Assembly: GCF_052119585.1 (NCBI RefSeq)
Contig: NZ_JBGQOJ010000016.1
Location: 1 to 64,000 of the forward strand
Source: JBGQOJ01 sp052119585
Lineage (GTDB): Bacteria > Pseudomonadota > Alphaproteobacteria > Rhodobacterales > Rhodobacteraceae
DNA: 64,000 nt
Reading direction: 5' to 3'
Part shown: piece after piece, positions 8,879 to 17,658 of the stretch
Position numbering within the stretch: position 1 is the stretch's first letter
How the letters are laid out: each line of letters opens with the position of its first letter
Notes under the pieces: model-generated
The model's input: the letters and a program-made list of their open reading frames with translations, nothing else
Told to the model about the DNA's origin: nothing
Databases searched by the model: none
Translations under genes and position numbers: made by a program

Positions 8879-8906
8879 AAAAAAAGGGCCCCCGCAGCGG
8901 GAGCCC
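8879..8906 (-). terminator. Terminator of leuCD
   Basis: On the minus strand the stem GGGCTCCC/GGGGGCCC (one T-G pair) with a GCTGC loop is followed by seven T residues, 24 nt past the leuD stop. The 8676-8878 stretch beyond it shows no supported gene. Confidence 0.9.
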
Positions 8907-8930
8907 TAGATGTTGTGGCTGTAGGGGGTA

Positions 8931-9536
8931 TTAGACCCAAGGACGTGATGCAGCGGCTTTTTCTTCGAATGTATCGATGGATTTCACATTTTCCATCGTC
9001 AGGCCGATATCGTCCAAGCCATTCATCAGGCAATGTTTTTTGAAGGCATCCACCTCGAAGGGGAACGATTCTCCGTCGGAGGTTGTGACCGTCTGCGCCT
9101 CAAGGTCAATCGTGACGCGGGCGTTTGCGCCTTTCTGGGCGTCGGCCATCAGGATATCCACCTGCTCTTTCGGCAGGGTGATGGGCAAAATGCCGTTCTT
9201 AAAGCAATTGCTGTAGAAAATATCGGCATAGCTGGTCGAAATCACGCAACGGATGCCGAAATCAAGCAAGGCCCAGGGCGCGTGTTCACGCGACGAGCCA
9301 CAGCCGAAGTTGTCGCCAGCCACCAGAATCTCGGCGTGGCGATAGGCGGGCTGGTTCAGAACAAAGGTCTCGATCTCTGATCCATCCTGATTATAGCGCA
9401 TCTCGTCAAACAGGTTCACGCCAAGGCCCGACCGCTTGATCGTTTTCAGGAACTGCTTTGGAATGATCATATCGGTGTCGATGTTGATCAGATCCAGAGG
9501 CGCGGCGATGCCGGTGAGTTTGTCGAAGGTTTCCAT
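8931..9536 (-). CDS. leuD: 3-isopropylmalate dehydratase small subunit
   Basis: A 201-residue partner of LeuC in the heterodimeric isomerase that converts 2-isopropylmalate to 3-isopropylmalate. The swivel-domain signatures are NIDTDMIIPKQFLKTI near the N terminus and GDNFGCGSSREHAPWAL, which contacts the substrate. Length is typical. The ATG at 9536 shares one base with the leuC stop (TAATG), indicating tight translational coupling; longer in-frame starts inside leuC are unlikely. A strong terminator follows. Confidence 0.97.
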   Translation of the reverse strand: METFDKLTGIAAPLDLINIDTDMIIPKQFLKTIKRSGLGVNLFDEMRYNQDGSEIETFVLNQPAYRHAEILVAGDNFGCGSSREHAPWALLDFGIRCVISTSYADIFYSNCFKNGILPITLPKEQVDILMADAQKGANARVTIDLEAQTVTTSDGESFPFEVDAFKKHCLMNGLDDIGLTMENVKSIDTFEEKAAASRPWV

Positions 9537-10942
9537 TACATGATCTCCCGCACATCGGTCAGATGGCCTGTGATTGCTGCTGCGGCCGCCATCGCGGGCG
9601 ACAAAAGATGTGTCCGGCCACCACGGCCCTGACGACCCTCGAAGTTGCGGTTGGAGGTTGCCGCGCAACGCTCGCCCGGCGCCAACTGATCGGGGTTCAT
9701 CGCAAGGCACATGGAACAGCCCGCCAGACGCCACTCGAAACCGGCATCGAGAAAGATCTGCGCAAGACCTTCTTCTTCGGCTTGCGCACGGACCAGACCG
9801 GAACCGGGCACGACCATCGCCCGCATCCCGTCCTTGATCTTTTTGCCTTTCAGGATCGCGGCGGCGGCGCGCAAATCCTCGATCCGGCCATTGGTGCAGG
9901 AGCCAATGAACACGGTGTCGATTTTGACATCCGACAATTTTTCACCAGAGGTCAGACCCATGTATTCGAGCGCACGCTTGACCGCGTCGACCTTGCCACC
10001 GGTGAAATCCTCGGGGAAGGGCACAGTTGCGGTGATCGGCAAAACGTCCTCTGGCGAGGTGCCCCATGTGACCAGCGGCGCGATGTCTTCGGCCTTGATC
10101 GTGATGGATTTGTCGAAATGCGCGCCTTCGTCGGTGAACAGCGTTTTCCAATAGGCCACCGCGGCTTCCCACTGGGCGCCTTTGGGGGCATGCGGACGGC
10201 CCATGCAATAGGCGTATGTCTTTTCGTCCGGTGCGATCAGCCCAGCGCGGGCGCCGCCTTCGATTGCCATGTTGCAGACGGTCATCCGGCCTTCCATCGA
10301 AAGGTCACGGATCGCCTCGCCGCAATATTCGATCACATAGCCGGTGCCGCCGGCGGTGCCGGTCTCGCCGATCACGGCCATCGTGATGTCCTTGGCGGTG
10401 ACGCCAGGGCGCAGCTTGCCGGTGATCTCGACCTTCATGTTCTTGGACTTTTTCTGGATCAGCGTTTGCGTCGCCAGAACATGTTCAACCTCGGATGTGC
10501 CGATGCCATGTGCCAGCGCACCGAACGCGCCATGGGTCGCGGTGTGGCTGTCGCCGCACACAACGGTCATGCCGGGAAGGGTCCAGCCCTGTTCCGGGCC
10601 GACGATATGGACGATGCCCTGACGCACGTCGGACACGGGGTAATAGTGAATCCCGAAATCCTTGGCATTCTTGTCCAGCGCTTCGAGCTGGATTTTGGAT
10701 TCTGGGTTCGCGATGCCCGTCGCACGGTCCAGCGTGGTCGGCACGTTGTGATCCGGCACGGCAATGGTCTTTTCCGGCGCGCGCACCTTGCGGCCCGTCA
10801 TGCGCAGACCTTCAAAGGCCTGCGGGCTGGTCACTTCGTGCACCAGATGGCGGTCGATATAAAGAAGGCAGGTGCCGTCGTCGGCCTGATGGGCGACATG
10901 TGCATCCCAGATTTTATCGTAGATTGTCTTCGGGGCGGTCAT
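9536..10942 (-). CDS. leuC: 3-isopropylmalate dehydratase large subunit
   Basis: A 468-residue aconitase-family subunit carrying the 4Fe-4S cluster. The three cluster ligands are visible as Cys349 (FIGSCTNGR) and Cys409 and Cys412 (CSMCLAMNPD). Other family motifs are VCGDSHTATHGAFG and the N-terminal YIDRHLVHEVTSPQAFEGLR. It catalyses the second step of leucine synthesis with LeuD, encoded immediately downstream with a 1-nt overlap. The 245-bp region upstream is shared with the divergent mscS gene and should hold both promoters; no leucine-rich leader peptide could be recognised there. Confidence 0.97.
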   Translation of the reverse strand: MTAPKTIYDKIWDAHVAHQADDGTCLLYIDRHLVHEVTSPQAFEGLRMTGRKVRAPEKTIAVPDHNVPTTLDRATGIANPESKIQLEALDKNAKDFGIHYYPVSDVRQGIVHIVGPEQGWTLPGMTVVCGDSHTATHGAFGALAHGIGTSEVEHVLATQTLIQKKSKNMKVEITGKLRPGVTAKDITMAVIGETGTAGGTGYVIEYCGEAIRDLSMEGRMTVCNMAIEGGARAGLIAPDEKTYAYCMGRPHAPKGAQWEAAVAYWKTLFTDEGAHFDKSITIKAEDIAPLVTWGTSPEDVLPITATVPFPEDFTGGKVDAVKRALEYMGLTSGEKLSDVKIDTVFIGSCTNGRIEDLRAAAAILKGKKIKDGMRAMVVPGSGLVRAQAEEEGLAQIFLDAGFEWRLAGCSMCLAMNPDQLAPGERCAATSNRNFEGRQGRGGRTHLLSPAMAAAAAITGHLTDVREIM

Positions 10943-11187
10943 GATGGTCCTCTCCCGTGATGTGTTAAGGATATTGAAACGCGGCTAACGGAATGCGGGC
11001 CTATAGGCTGGCAAGGACCGTATGGGTCGCACCAAAGAACCGCCAAGGCAGTCGTGCGCGATCATCCATGTCAAAAACGGGTTTCATGGCATGTCAGATA
11101 TAGCCCCATCCCTTTTCCTGCAAGGGTTTGCTGTACTTGTCAGGGCCACAACCGCCATGCGAAGGTGAATAAAAGCGCAGGGATCGC

Positions 11188-12516
11188 ATGGAAACCGAAA
11201 TTCAGTCCTTTCTTGAACAGTTGAATGCGCTTTGGGTGTCGGGCAAGGCATCGTTTGCCAATCTGTTGCTTGCGTCGCGCCTGAACCAGATCGTGATTCT
11301 GGTCGGGTGTCTGGTTGCCGCCTTTTTGCTGCGGCGCTGGCTTGCCCCGAAGGTCCACGCCTGGATGCGCACGCTGGAAGGTCGGCCGAAGTGGCAGCTG
11401 CGGGGGCTTGTCATTGTTCACAGGCGATTGCAGCTGATCCTGTTCGCGCTGATGGCCTGGGCTGCGACCGCGATCATGGCCGAAGTTTATCATTTCCCGT
11501 CACGTCGCTATATTCTGGCGCTGGTCGCGACGATTGCGACCGCCTGGCTGATCGTGGGCATCGCCACGCGGTTGGTCAAGAACCGCCTGTTGCGCCAAAC
11601 AGTCACCTATGGGCTGTGGGTCTATATCACGCTGTATTATCTGGGTCTGATCGAGGATGTGACCAACCTGCTGGACGGGTTCGGGATGCAGTTCGGCGAT
11701 TTTCGCCTGTCTGCGCTGACCCTTATAAAAGCGATGGTGGTCACGGGGATCCTGTTCACCGGCGCCCGCCTTTTGTCGACCTCTACCGCGACGCGGATCC
11801 GCGAGAATCAGGATATGTCGCCGTCGATGCGGGTTCTGGCGGTCAAGGCCATCCAGATCTCGTTATACGGATCGGCGTTCTTTGTCGGGCTGAAGGCTGT
11901 GGGGTTCGATCTGACCGGGCTGGCGGTGCTGTCGGGGGCCATCGGTGTCGGCCTTGGATTCGGTTTGCAAAAGGTGGTGTCGAACCTTGTGTCGGGAATT
12001 ATCATCCTGCTGGACAAGTCGATCAAGCCCGGCGACGTGATCAGCCTTGGCGAGACCTTTGGCTGGATCAACAGTCTTGGGGCGCGGTATGTGTCGGTTG
12101 TGACGCGGGACGGCAAGGAATACCTGATCCCGAACGAAGACCTGATCACCGGGCAGGTGGTGAACTGGTCGCATTCCAACGACTTTGTGCGGCTGGATAT
12201 CTTTTTCGGAACAGCCTACGGCAACGATCCTCATCTGGTGCGCAAGCTGGCGGTCGAGGCGGCGAATGGCGTCGACCGGGTTCTGAAGGACCGGACGGCG
12301 GTCTGTCATATCGTGGGGTTCGGGGACAGTTCGGTGGATTACATCCTGCGATTCTGGATCAGGGATCCGACGGGAGGCCTGACGAACATCCGCGGGAATG
12401 TGTATCTGGCGCTATGGGATGTGTTCAAGGAAAACGGCATTTCCATCCCCTTCCCGCAACGCGAAGTGCGGATGTTGGGCGAAACATCGCGTATCCCTGT
12501 CACAATTGCGGATTAA
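11188..12516 (+). CDS. MscS-family mechanosensitive ion channel
   Basis: A 442-residue inner-membrane channel. About five hydrophobic segments fill residues 25-240. The pore-lining helix is the Gly/Ala-rich AIGVGLGFGLQKVVSNLVSG, followed by the conserved beta-domain KPGDVISLGETFGWI and PNEDLITGQVVNWS. MscS-type channels release small solutes on hypo-osmotic shock. It is longer than the 286-residue E. coli MscS because of additional N-terminal membrane helices, as in the YbdG/MscM-like groups. It is transcribed divergently from leuCD, and the next gene, rsfS, begins about 155 nt later. Confidence 0.93.
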   Translation: METEIQSFLEQLNALWVSGKASFANLLLASRLNQIVILVGCLVAAFLLRRWLAPKVHAWMRTLEGRPKWQLRGLVIVHRRLQLILFALMAWAATAIMAEVYHFPSRRYILALVATIATAWLIVGIATRLVKNRLLRQTVTYGLWVYITLYYLGLIEDVTNLLDGFGMQFGDFRLSALTLIKAMVVTGILFTGARLLSTSTATRIRENQDMSPSMRVLAVKAIQISLYGSAFFVGLKAVGFDLTGLAVLSGAIGVGLGFGLQKVVSNLVSGIIILLDKSIKPGDVISLGETFGWINSLGARYVSVVTRDGKEYLIPNEDLITGQVVNWSHSNDFVRLDIFFGTAYGNDPHLVRKLAVEAANGVDRVLKDRTAVCHIVGFGDSSVDYILRFWIRDPTGGLTNIRGNVYLALWDVFKENGISIPFPQREVRMLGETSRIPVTIAD

Positions 12517-12656
12517 CCTGAGGACAAGAGGCGGAAAAGGCTTGCGTCGGATTTCTGCCACAGGTATCGCGGCCCGTTCCGTATGCATTGAGATTTTGTC
12601 AATCTGGTGCTATTTTGTAAACAAGCTCTGCGCCGGGGCGGGATCGGCGTGCCACG

Positions 12657-12663
12657 AAGGAGG
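12657..12663 (+). promoter_or_regulatory. Strong Shine-Dalgarno pointing to a CTG start of rsfS
   Basis: AAGGAGG lies 8 nt before an in-frame CTG at 12672 and 38 nt before the first conventional start (GTG at 12702), which has no Shine-Dalgarno of its own. There is no ATG, GTG or TTG in frame at the right distance. Confidence 0.6.
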
Positions 12664-12671
12664 ACGACGTT

Positions 12672-13088
12672 CTGTCCCAAACTATAAAAGCGACCAACGG
12701 CGTGGTTGCACCGGAAAGGGCCGTGACCGGCCATTCTGCCGATATCTCGAGCGAGCAACTGCTTGAAATGATCCTGACATCGCTGGACGACGACAAGGCC
12801 GAAGATGTGGTCTCGATTGATCTGCACGGGAAAACCCAAATGGCCGACTATATGGTTGTCTGCTCGGGTCGTTCCTCGCGGCAGGTCGGGGCTATGGCTG
12901 AAAAGCTTGTTGACCGGCTGAAGCAGGATCACGGACGCATCTGCAAAGTCGAGGGCAAGGATCAGGGCGATTGGGTGCTGATTGATACGGGCGACATTAT
13001 CGTCCATATCTTCCGTCCCGAAGTGCGCGAGTTCTATCAACTTGAAAAAATGTGGATGACCCCGGGGGCACCCGCGGAACACGCATAA
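12672..13088 (+). CDS. rsfS: Ribosomal silencing factor RsfS
   Basis: A 138-residue protein if read from CTG at 12672, or 128 residues from GTG at 12702. RsfS binds large-subunit protein uL14 and blocks 30S-50S joining when nutrients are scarce. The DUF143/Iojap signatures are visible: DDDKAEDVVSIDL, ADYMVVCSGRSSRQV and the C-terminal GDWVLIDTGDIIVHIFRPEVREFY. The CTG start is preferred because a near-perfect AAGGAGG sits 8 nt before it. The extra N-terminal residues are not part of the conserved domain, so the start cannot be settled by motif. The stop overlaps the rlmH ATG by 1 nt. Confidence 0.93.
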   Translation: MSQTIKATNGVVAPERAVTGHSADISSEQLLEMILTSLDDDKAEDVVSIDLHGKTQMADYMVVCSGRSSRQVGAMAEKLVDRLKQDHGRICKVEGKDQGDWVLIDTGDIIVHIFRPEVREFYQLEKMWMTPGAPAEHA

Positions 13089-13558
13089 TGCGTGTTCACA
13101 TTTGTGCCGTCGGCCGCCTTCGGGCCGGGCCGGAACGCGCATTGATCGACGACTACGTCAAACGATTTGACCGGACGGGACGGGCCCTTGGCCTTGGCCC
13201 GTGCGGGCTGATCGAGGTCGAGGACAAGAAGGGTGGCGGGCAAGAGGCCGAAGCAGCCCTTCTGGAACGCGCCGTGCCTGCGGGGTCTTTGGTGGCGATG
13301 CTGGACGAACGCGGCAGGGGCATGACCTCGCCTGAATTTGCGGGGCAGTTGGCGCAATGGCGCGATACGGGGCGTCAGGACGTGACATTCGTCATTGGCG
13401 GCGCCGACGGATTGATCCAGCCTTACCGCGACACGGCTGATTTCAAGCTGTCCTTTGGCGCCATGGTCTGGCCGCATATGCTGGCCCGGGTGATGCTGAG
13501 CGAGCAATTGTACCGCGCCGCGTCGATCCTTGCAGGTTCCCCCTATCACCGCGCCTGA
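13088..13558 (+). CDS. rlmH: 23S rRNA pseudouridine-1915 N3-methyltransferase
   Basis: A 156-residue SPOUT-class methyltransferase using S-adenosylmethionine on helix 69 of 23S rRNA in 70S ribosomes. The trefoil-knot motifs are visible as LDERGRGMTSPEFA, FVIGGADGL and the C-terminal LSEQLYRAASILAGSPYHRA. The ATG at 13088 shares its A with the rsfS stop (TAATG), so the two ribosome-related genes are translationally coupled. An upstream in-frame ATG at 13052 lies inside rsfS and is not needed. The rsfS-rlmH pair is conserved in many bacteria. Confidence 0.97.
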   Translation: MRVHICAVGRLRAGPERALIDDYVKRFDRTGRALGLGPCGLIEVEDKKGGGQEAEAALLERAVPAGSLVAMLDERGRGMTSPEFAGQLAQWRDTGRQDVTFVIGGADGLIQPYRDTADFKLSFGAMVWPHMLARVMLSEQLYRAASILAGSPYHRA

Positions 13559-13616
13559 TCTTGCCCTTCATGTGTCTGGCCCCTAGAACTGGCACAAGCA
13601 AAAAGGACCGCAAAAA

Positions 13617-15134
13617 ATGACCACGCCGAAACCCGTAGTTCTGTGCATCCTTGACGGCTGGGGCCTGTCCGACACGACGGTCGGAAACGCACCCGCGCTG
13701 GCAAAAACACCGACCTTTGACCGCATCATGGCGACATGCCCCCATGCGACGCTGGTGACCCATGGCCCCGACGTCGGATTGCCGACCGGGCAGATGGGCA
13801 ATTCCGAAGTGGGCCATACGAATATCGGCGCGGGCCGCGTTGTGGCGATGGACCTTGGCCAGATTGATCTGGCAATCGAGGACGGCTCGTTTTTCAAGAA
13901 CCCCGCCCTGCTGGATTTCATCGCAAAGCTGCAAGACACCGGCGGCACCGCGCATGTGATGGGCGTTGTTTCCGACGGCGGCGTGCACGGGCATATCCTG
14001 CACATGCTGGCGGCGGTCCACGCGATTGCGCACGCCGGAGTGCCGGTTGTGATTCACGCGATCACCGACGGGCGCGATGTGGCGCCGAAATCGGCAGAGG
14101 GATTCATTGCGCAGCTGGAGGCGGGCCTGCCCGCAAATGCAAAGATCGCCACGGTGATCGGCCGCTACTATGCGCTGGACCGTGACAACCGCTGGGAGCG
14201 GGTCGAGACCGCCTATCGCGCGATGATCAAAGGCGACGGAGCCACAGGCGCGACGGCTGCGGATGCCGTGGCCCAGGCCTATGCGACGGGCAAGACCGAT
14301 GAATTCGTGCCGGCCACGGTGATCGGGGATTACACGGGTCTGAAAGGTGGCGACGGGTTCTTTTGCCTGAACTTCCGCGCCGACCGCGCCCGCGAGATTC
14401 TGGCCGCCATCGGCCAGCCCGATTTCGACGGGTTCAAGACCGGTGCCCGCCCGAAACTGTCGGCGTTTCTTGGTATGGTCGATTACTCGTCGGACCATAA
14501 CCGCTATATGACCACCGCCTATCCCAAGCAAACCATCGTCAACACGCTGGGGGCATGGGTCGCACAGCACGGGCTGAAACAATTCCGTCTGGCCGAGACA
14601 GAGAAATACCCCCATGTGACGTTCTTTTTGAACGGCGGCATCGAGGTGCCAGAGACCGGCGAGGACCGGTTCATGCCGAAATCGCCCAAGGTCGCGACCT
14701 ATGACATGCAACCCGAGATGTCCTCGATCGAGGTGACGGACCGCTTTGTCGAGGCGATCGGCGCGGGCTATGATCTGATCGTGGTGAACTATGCCAACCC
14801 CGACATGGTCGGCCATACCGGCGATCTTGAGGCGGCGATGCAGGCCTGCGCTGCGGTTGATGCGGGGCTGGGCCGTGTGCTGGACGCGCTTGAAAAGGTC
14901 GGCGGCGCGATGATCCTGACCGCGGACCACGGCAATTGCGAGATGATGATCGACCCCGTGACAGGCGGGCCGCATACCGCGCATACCACCAACCTTGTTC
15001 CAGTAGCCCTGATCGGCGGGCCAGAGGGTGTATCGTTGAAATCGGGGCGGCTTGCCGATCTGGCGCCAACGCTGCTTGACTTGATGGGACTGCCGAAGCC
15101 GGACGAGATGACGGGGGTATCGCTGATATCGTGA
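13617..15134 (+). CDS. gpmI: 2,3-bisphosphoglycerate-independent phosphoglycerate mutase
   Basis: A 505-residue manganese-dependent enzyme interconverting 3- and 2-phosphoglycerate in glycolysis and gluconeogenesis. The nucleophile is Ser63 in MGNSEVGHTNIGAG, the first metal Asp is in CILDGWG (residue 13), and later signatures are DGRDVAPKSA, GRYYALDRDNRW, NYANPDMVGHTGD and LTADHGNCE. Length is typical. The stop overlaps the following GTG start by 4 nt (GTGA), coupling it to the envC-like gene. Confidence 0.97.
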   Translation: MTTPKPVVLCILDGWGLSDTTVGNAPALAKTPTFDRIMATCPHATLVTHGPDVGLPTGQMGNSEVGHTNIGAGRVVAMDLGQIDLAIEDGSFFKNPALLDFIAKLQDTGGTAHVMGVVSDGGVHGHILHMLAAVHAIAHAGVPVVIHAITDGRDVAPKSAEGFIAQLEAGLPANAKIATVIGRYYALDRDNRWERVETAYRAMIKGDGATGATAADAVAQAYATGKTDEFVPATVIGDYTGLKGGDGFFCLNFRADRAREILAAIGQPDFDGFKTGARPKLSAFLGMVDYSSDHNRYMTTAYPKQTIVNTLGAWVAQHGLKQFRLAETEKYPHVTFFLNGGIEVPETGEDRFMPKSPKVATYDMQPEMSSIEVTDRFVEAIGAGYDLIVVNYANPDMVGHTGDLEAAMQACAAVDAGLGRVLDALEKVGGAMILTADHGNCEMMIDPVTGGPHTAHTTNLVPVALIGGPEGVSLKSGRLADLAPTLLDLMGLPKPDEMTGVSLIS

Positions 15135-16270
15135 GCGGTCGTTTCGCCATTGCGCTGGCGCTGACCCTGTTGACGGCGGGGCAAAACGCGCAGGCTCAGA
15201 CCGACCCTGCGCTGGTCGCACGTCGCGCTGCGGGCCAGATTGCGGCGGCCTCGCTTGCCCTGCGGGATGCCGAGACGGCGCAAGACCGCGTGGCCGCCCT
15301 GACCCAGACCATACAGGCCTTCGAGGAAGGCCTAGTCGCCATGCGTGAAGGATTGCGCCGCGCGTCGATCCGGGAACAGGTGATCGCCAGGGATTTCGAG
15401 AAGAAGAGCACCGAAGTCTCGCGGCTTCTGGGGGTGATGCTGTCGATGCAGAGCTCTGCCTCTCCGGTTATCTTATTGCATCCGTCCGGGCCGCTTGGAA
15501 CCGCGCGGTCAGGGATGATTCTGGCCGATGTCACCCCTGCGGTTCAGGCCGAGGCCGCAGCTCTGCGCACCAGACTGGAAGAGGTGACGCTGCTGCGCGA
15601 ATTGCAGCAAGGCGCGGCGGCGACGCTGGAAACAGGGTTGAGGGGGGTTCAGGACGCGCGGACGAAACTGTCGCAAGCGGTGTCGGACCGGACAGACCTG
15701 CCGATGAGTTTTGTCGAGGATCCGGTTAAAACGGCTATTCTTCTGGAAAGCAGCGAGACGCTGGAAGGCTTTGCCAGCGGTCTTGCGGAAATCGCGGACG
15801 AAGACGCGACAGCAAAGTTGCCCGATTTCCGCTCCGCAAAGGGCACTTTGCCGCTGCCCGTCACCGGAACGCTGTTGCGCCGGTTTCAGGAACCCGATGC
15901 GGCGGGAATCAGACGACCGGGCATTGTGATGGCCACGCGCCCCCTGGCACTGGTCACAACGCCATGGCCCGCGACGATCCGCTATCGCGGTCCGCTGCTG
16001 GACTACGGAAATGTGATGATACTGGAACCCTCTGGCGACTATCTTATCATTCTTGCAGGGCTTAACCGTGTTTACGGAGATGTCGGGCAGGTCCTGCCCG
16101 CAGGTGCCCCTGTGGGCCTGATGGGCGGGGCGGACCCCGCAGTGGGGGCGTTTTTGACAACAGCCGCCGAAGGTGGTGGCGCAGATCGGACAGAAACGCT
16201 TTATATAGAACTGAGAGAAGGGCAATCGCCCGTGGACCCGGCCAAGTGGTTCGCTTTGGACAAGGAATAG
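15131..16270 (+). CDS. EnvC-like murein hydrolase activator (degenerate LytM)
   Basis: A 379-residue periplasmic protein that starts at GTG in a 4-nt overlap with gpmI. A signal peptide covers residues 1-23. A long charged, Ala/Glu/Arg-rich helical region (about 30-215) is predicted to form a coiled coil. The C-terminal region (about 255-375) follows the LytM/M23 pattern (GNVMILEPSGDYLIILAGL and TLYIELREG), but the zinc-binding His residues of active peptidases are not visible. This is the pattern of EnvC, which activates amidases at the division site rather than cutting peptidoglycan itself. The next gene encodes a CtpA-type protease, an arrangement common in alphaproteobacteria. Confidence 0.85.
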   Translation: MSGRFAIALALTLLTAGQNAQAQTDPALVARRAAGQIAAASLALRDAETAQDRVAALTQTIQAFEEGLVAMREGLRRASIREQVIARDFEKKSTEVSRLLGVMLSMQSSASPVILLHPSGPLGTARSGMILADVTPAVQAEAAALRTRLEEVTLLRELQQGAAATLETGLRGVQDARTKLSQAVSDRTDLPMSFVEDPVKTAILLESSETLEGFASGLAEIADEDATAKLPDFRSAKGTLPLPVTGTLLRRFQEPDAAGIRRPGIVMATRPLALVTTPWPATIRYRGPLLDYGNVMILEPSGDYLIILAGLNRVYGDVGQVLPAGAPVGLMGGADPAVGAFLTTAAEGGGADRTETLYIELREGQSPVDPAKWFALDKE

Positions 16271-16275
16271 ATGGA

Positions 16276-17619
16276 ATGAAAAAATTCGCGATGGCCGCAG
16301 TTGTTGGCACCCTGACGGGCGCTCTTTTGACCACGCAGGTTGCGGGCCCTTTGCTGGCGCAAGAAGCCGAGAGCAAGTCTTCGGTCTACGAACAACTGGA
16401 CCTGTTCGGTGATATATTTGAGCGGATCCGGTCGCAGTACGTCGAGGAAGTGGAGCCGGGCAAGCTGATTGATGCCGCGATCAACGGCATGCTGACCTCG
16501 CTTGACCCGCATTCCAGCTATATGTCGCCCGATGATGCCGCCGCCATGCGCGTGCAGACACGCGGCGAATTCGGCGGTCTGGGAATCGAGGTTACGCAGG
16601 AAGAGGGCTTTGTCAAAGTCGTCTCGCCGATCGATGGCACCCCCGCCGACGAAGCAGGTGTCGAATCGGGCGACTTCATCACCCATGTGAACGGTGAAAG
16701 CGTTCTGGGCCTGAGCCTGGATCAAGCGGTAGAGATGATGCGCGGGCCGGTCGGATCGGAAATCATCATCACCCTTGTTCGGGAAGGCATCGCCGACCCC
16801 TTCGATGTATCCATCGTGCGCGACACGATCAAGCTGACCGCCGTGCGCAGCCGCGACGTTGGCCAGACCGTGGTTCTGCGGATCACAACCTTCAACGACC
16901 AGACCTATCCCAACCTTGAAGAGCAGCTGAAAAAGTCGGTCGAGGAGCTGGGCGGCATGGACAAGGTCAATGGTTTTGTCGTCGATTTACGCAACAATCC
17001 CGGCGGGTTGCTGGTGCAGGCGATCAAGGTTTCGGACGCCTTCCTCGACAAGGGCGAGATCGTGTCGACCCGTGGCCGCAACCCGGCCGACGGCGAACGC
17101 TACAACGCGGAACCCGGCGATTTGGCGATGGGTAAACCCATTGTCGTGCTGATCAACGGCGGCTCTGCCTCTGCATCCGAAATCGTGGCCGGCGCGCTGA
17201 AGGACCACCGCCGCGCGATCGTCGTGGGCACCAAAAGCTTCGGCAAAGGCTCTGTCCAGACGGTGATGCCGCTGCGGGGCGATGGCGCGATGCGCCTGAC
17301 CACAGCCCGGTATTACACGCCGTCGGGCCGCTCTATCCAGGCGCTTGGCGTCTCGCCCGACATCATCGTGCAACAGCCGCCAAGACGGCCCGATGCCGCC
17401 GAGGAAGAGGAAAAATCCGCCGCAAGCAAAACCCGCACAGAGGCGGATCTGCGCGGCAGCCTGAACAACGACTCGATGACAGAGGACGAGAAGAAGCAGC
17501 TGGAGGATGATTTTGCCAAGGCAGAAGAGGCCGCAAAGCTGCGCGAGGAAGACTATCAGCTGGCCTATGCGATCGACATCCTGAAGGGATTGTCCGCCAT
17601 CGCACCTGCCGCTGAATAA
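16276..17619 (+). CDS. ctpA: Carboxy-terminal processing protease (S41 family)
   Basis: A 447-residue periplasmic serine protease. A signal peptide (residues 1-28) precedes a helical segment, a PDZ domain (about 85-170, with FGGLGIEV and GVESGDFITHVNG) and the S41 catalytic domain. The catalytic Ser lies in GSASASE (about 299) with Lys324 in SFGKGSVQ. An acidic/Lys-rich tail follows. The ATG at 16276 is used, 5 nt after the envC-like stop, with AAGGA upstream. Family members trim periplasmic proteins from their C termini and often act with EnvC/NlpI-type partners on cell-wall enzymes, which fits the context. Confidence 0.95.
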   Translation: MKKFAMAAVVGTLTGALLTTQVAGPLLAQEAESKSSVYEQLDLFGDIFERIRSQYVEEVEPGKLIDAAINGMLTSLDPHSSYMSPDDAAAMRVQTRGEFGGLGIEVTQEEGFVKVVSPIDGTPADEAGVESGDFITHVNGESVLGLSLDQAVEMMRGPVGSEIIITLVREGIADPFDVSIVRDTIKLTAVRSRDVGQTVVLRITTFNDQTYPNLEEQLKKSVEELGGMDKVNGFVVDLRNNPGGLLVQAIKVSDAFLDKGEIVSTRGRNPADGERYNAEPGDLAMGKPIVVLINGGSASASEIVAGALKDHRRAIVVGTKSFGKGSVQTVMPLRGDGAMRLTTARYYTPSGRSIQALGVSPDIIVQQPPRRPDAAEEEEKSAASKTRTEADLRGSLNNDSMTEDEKKQLEDDFAKAEEAAKLREEDYQLAYAIDILKGLSAIAPAAE

Positions 17620-17626
17620 GGAAAGC

Positions 17627-17648
17627 GGGCCGGTGGAAACGCCGGCCC
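17627..17648 (+). other. Intergenic hairpin between ctpA and rppH
   Basis: GGGCCGG and CCGGCCC form a perfect 7-bp stem with an 8-nt loop, 7 nt after the ctpA stop and 10 nt before rppH. No T-run follows, so it is more likely an mRNA-stabilising or partial attenuation element than a terminator. Confidence 0.5.
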
Positions 17649-17658
17649 GACGCGTATC

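Noticed and set aside
9563..10960. A 465-residue open frame on the plus strand opposite leuC
   Set aside because: It is an antisense shadow; leuC has all cluster ligands and a 1-nt overlap with leuD.
10943..11187. A leucine-rich leader peptide (attenuator) before leuC
   Set aside because: No short frame with a Leu-codon run followed by alternative hairpins could be found in the 245-bp leuC-mscS gap.
13443..15221. A 592-residue open frame on the minus strand opposite gpmI
   Set aside because: It is a shadow of gpmI and its neighbours in GC-rich DNA; it lacks a ribosome-binding site and any known motif, whereas gpmI carries all its catalytic motifs.
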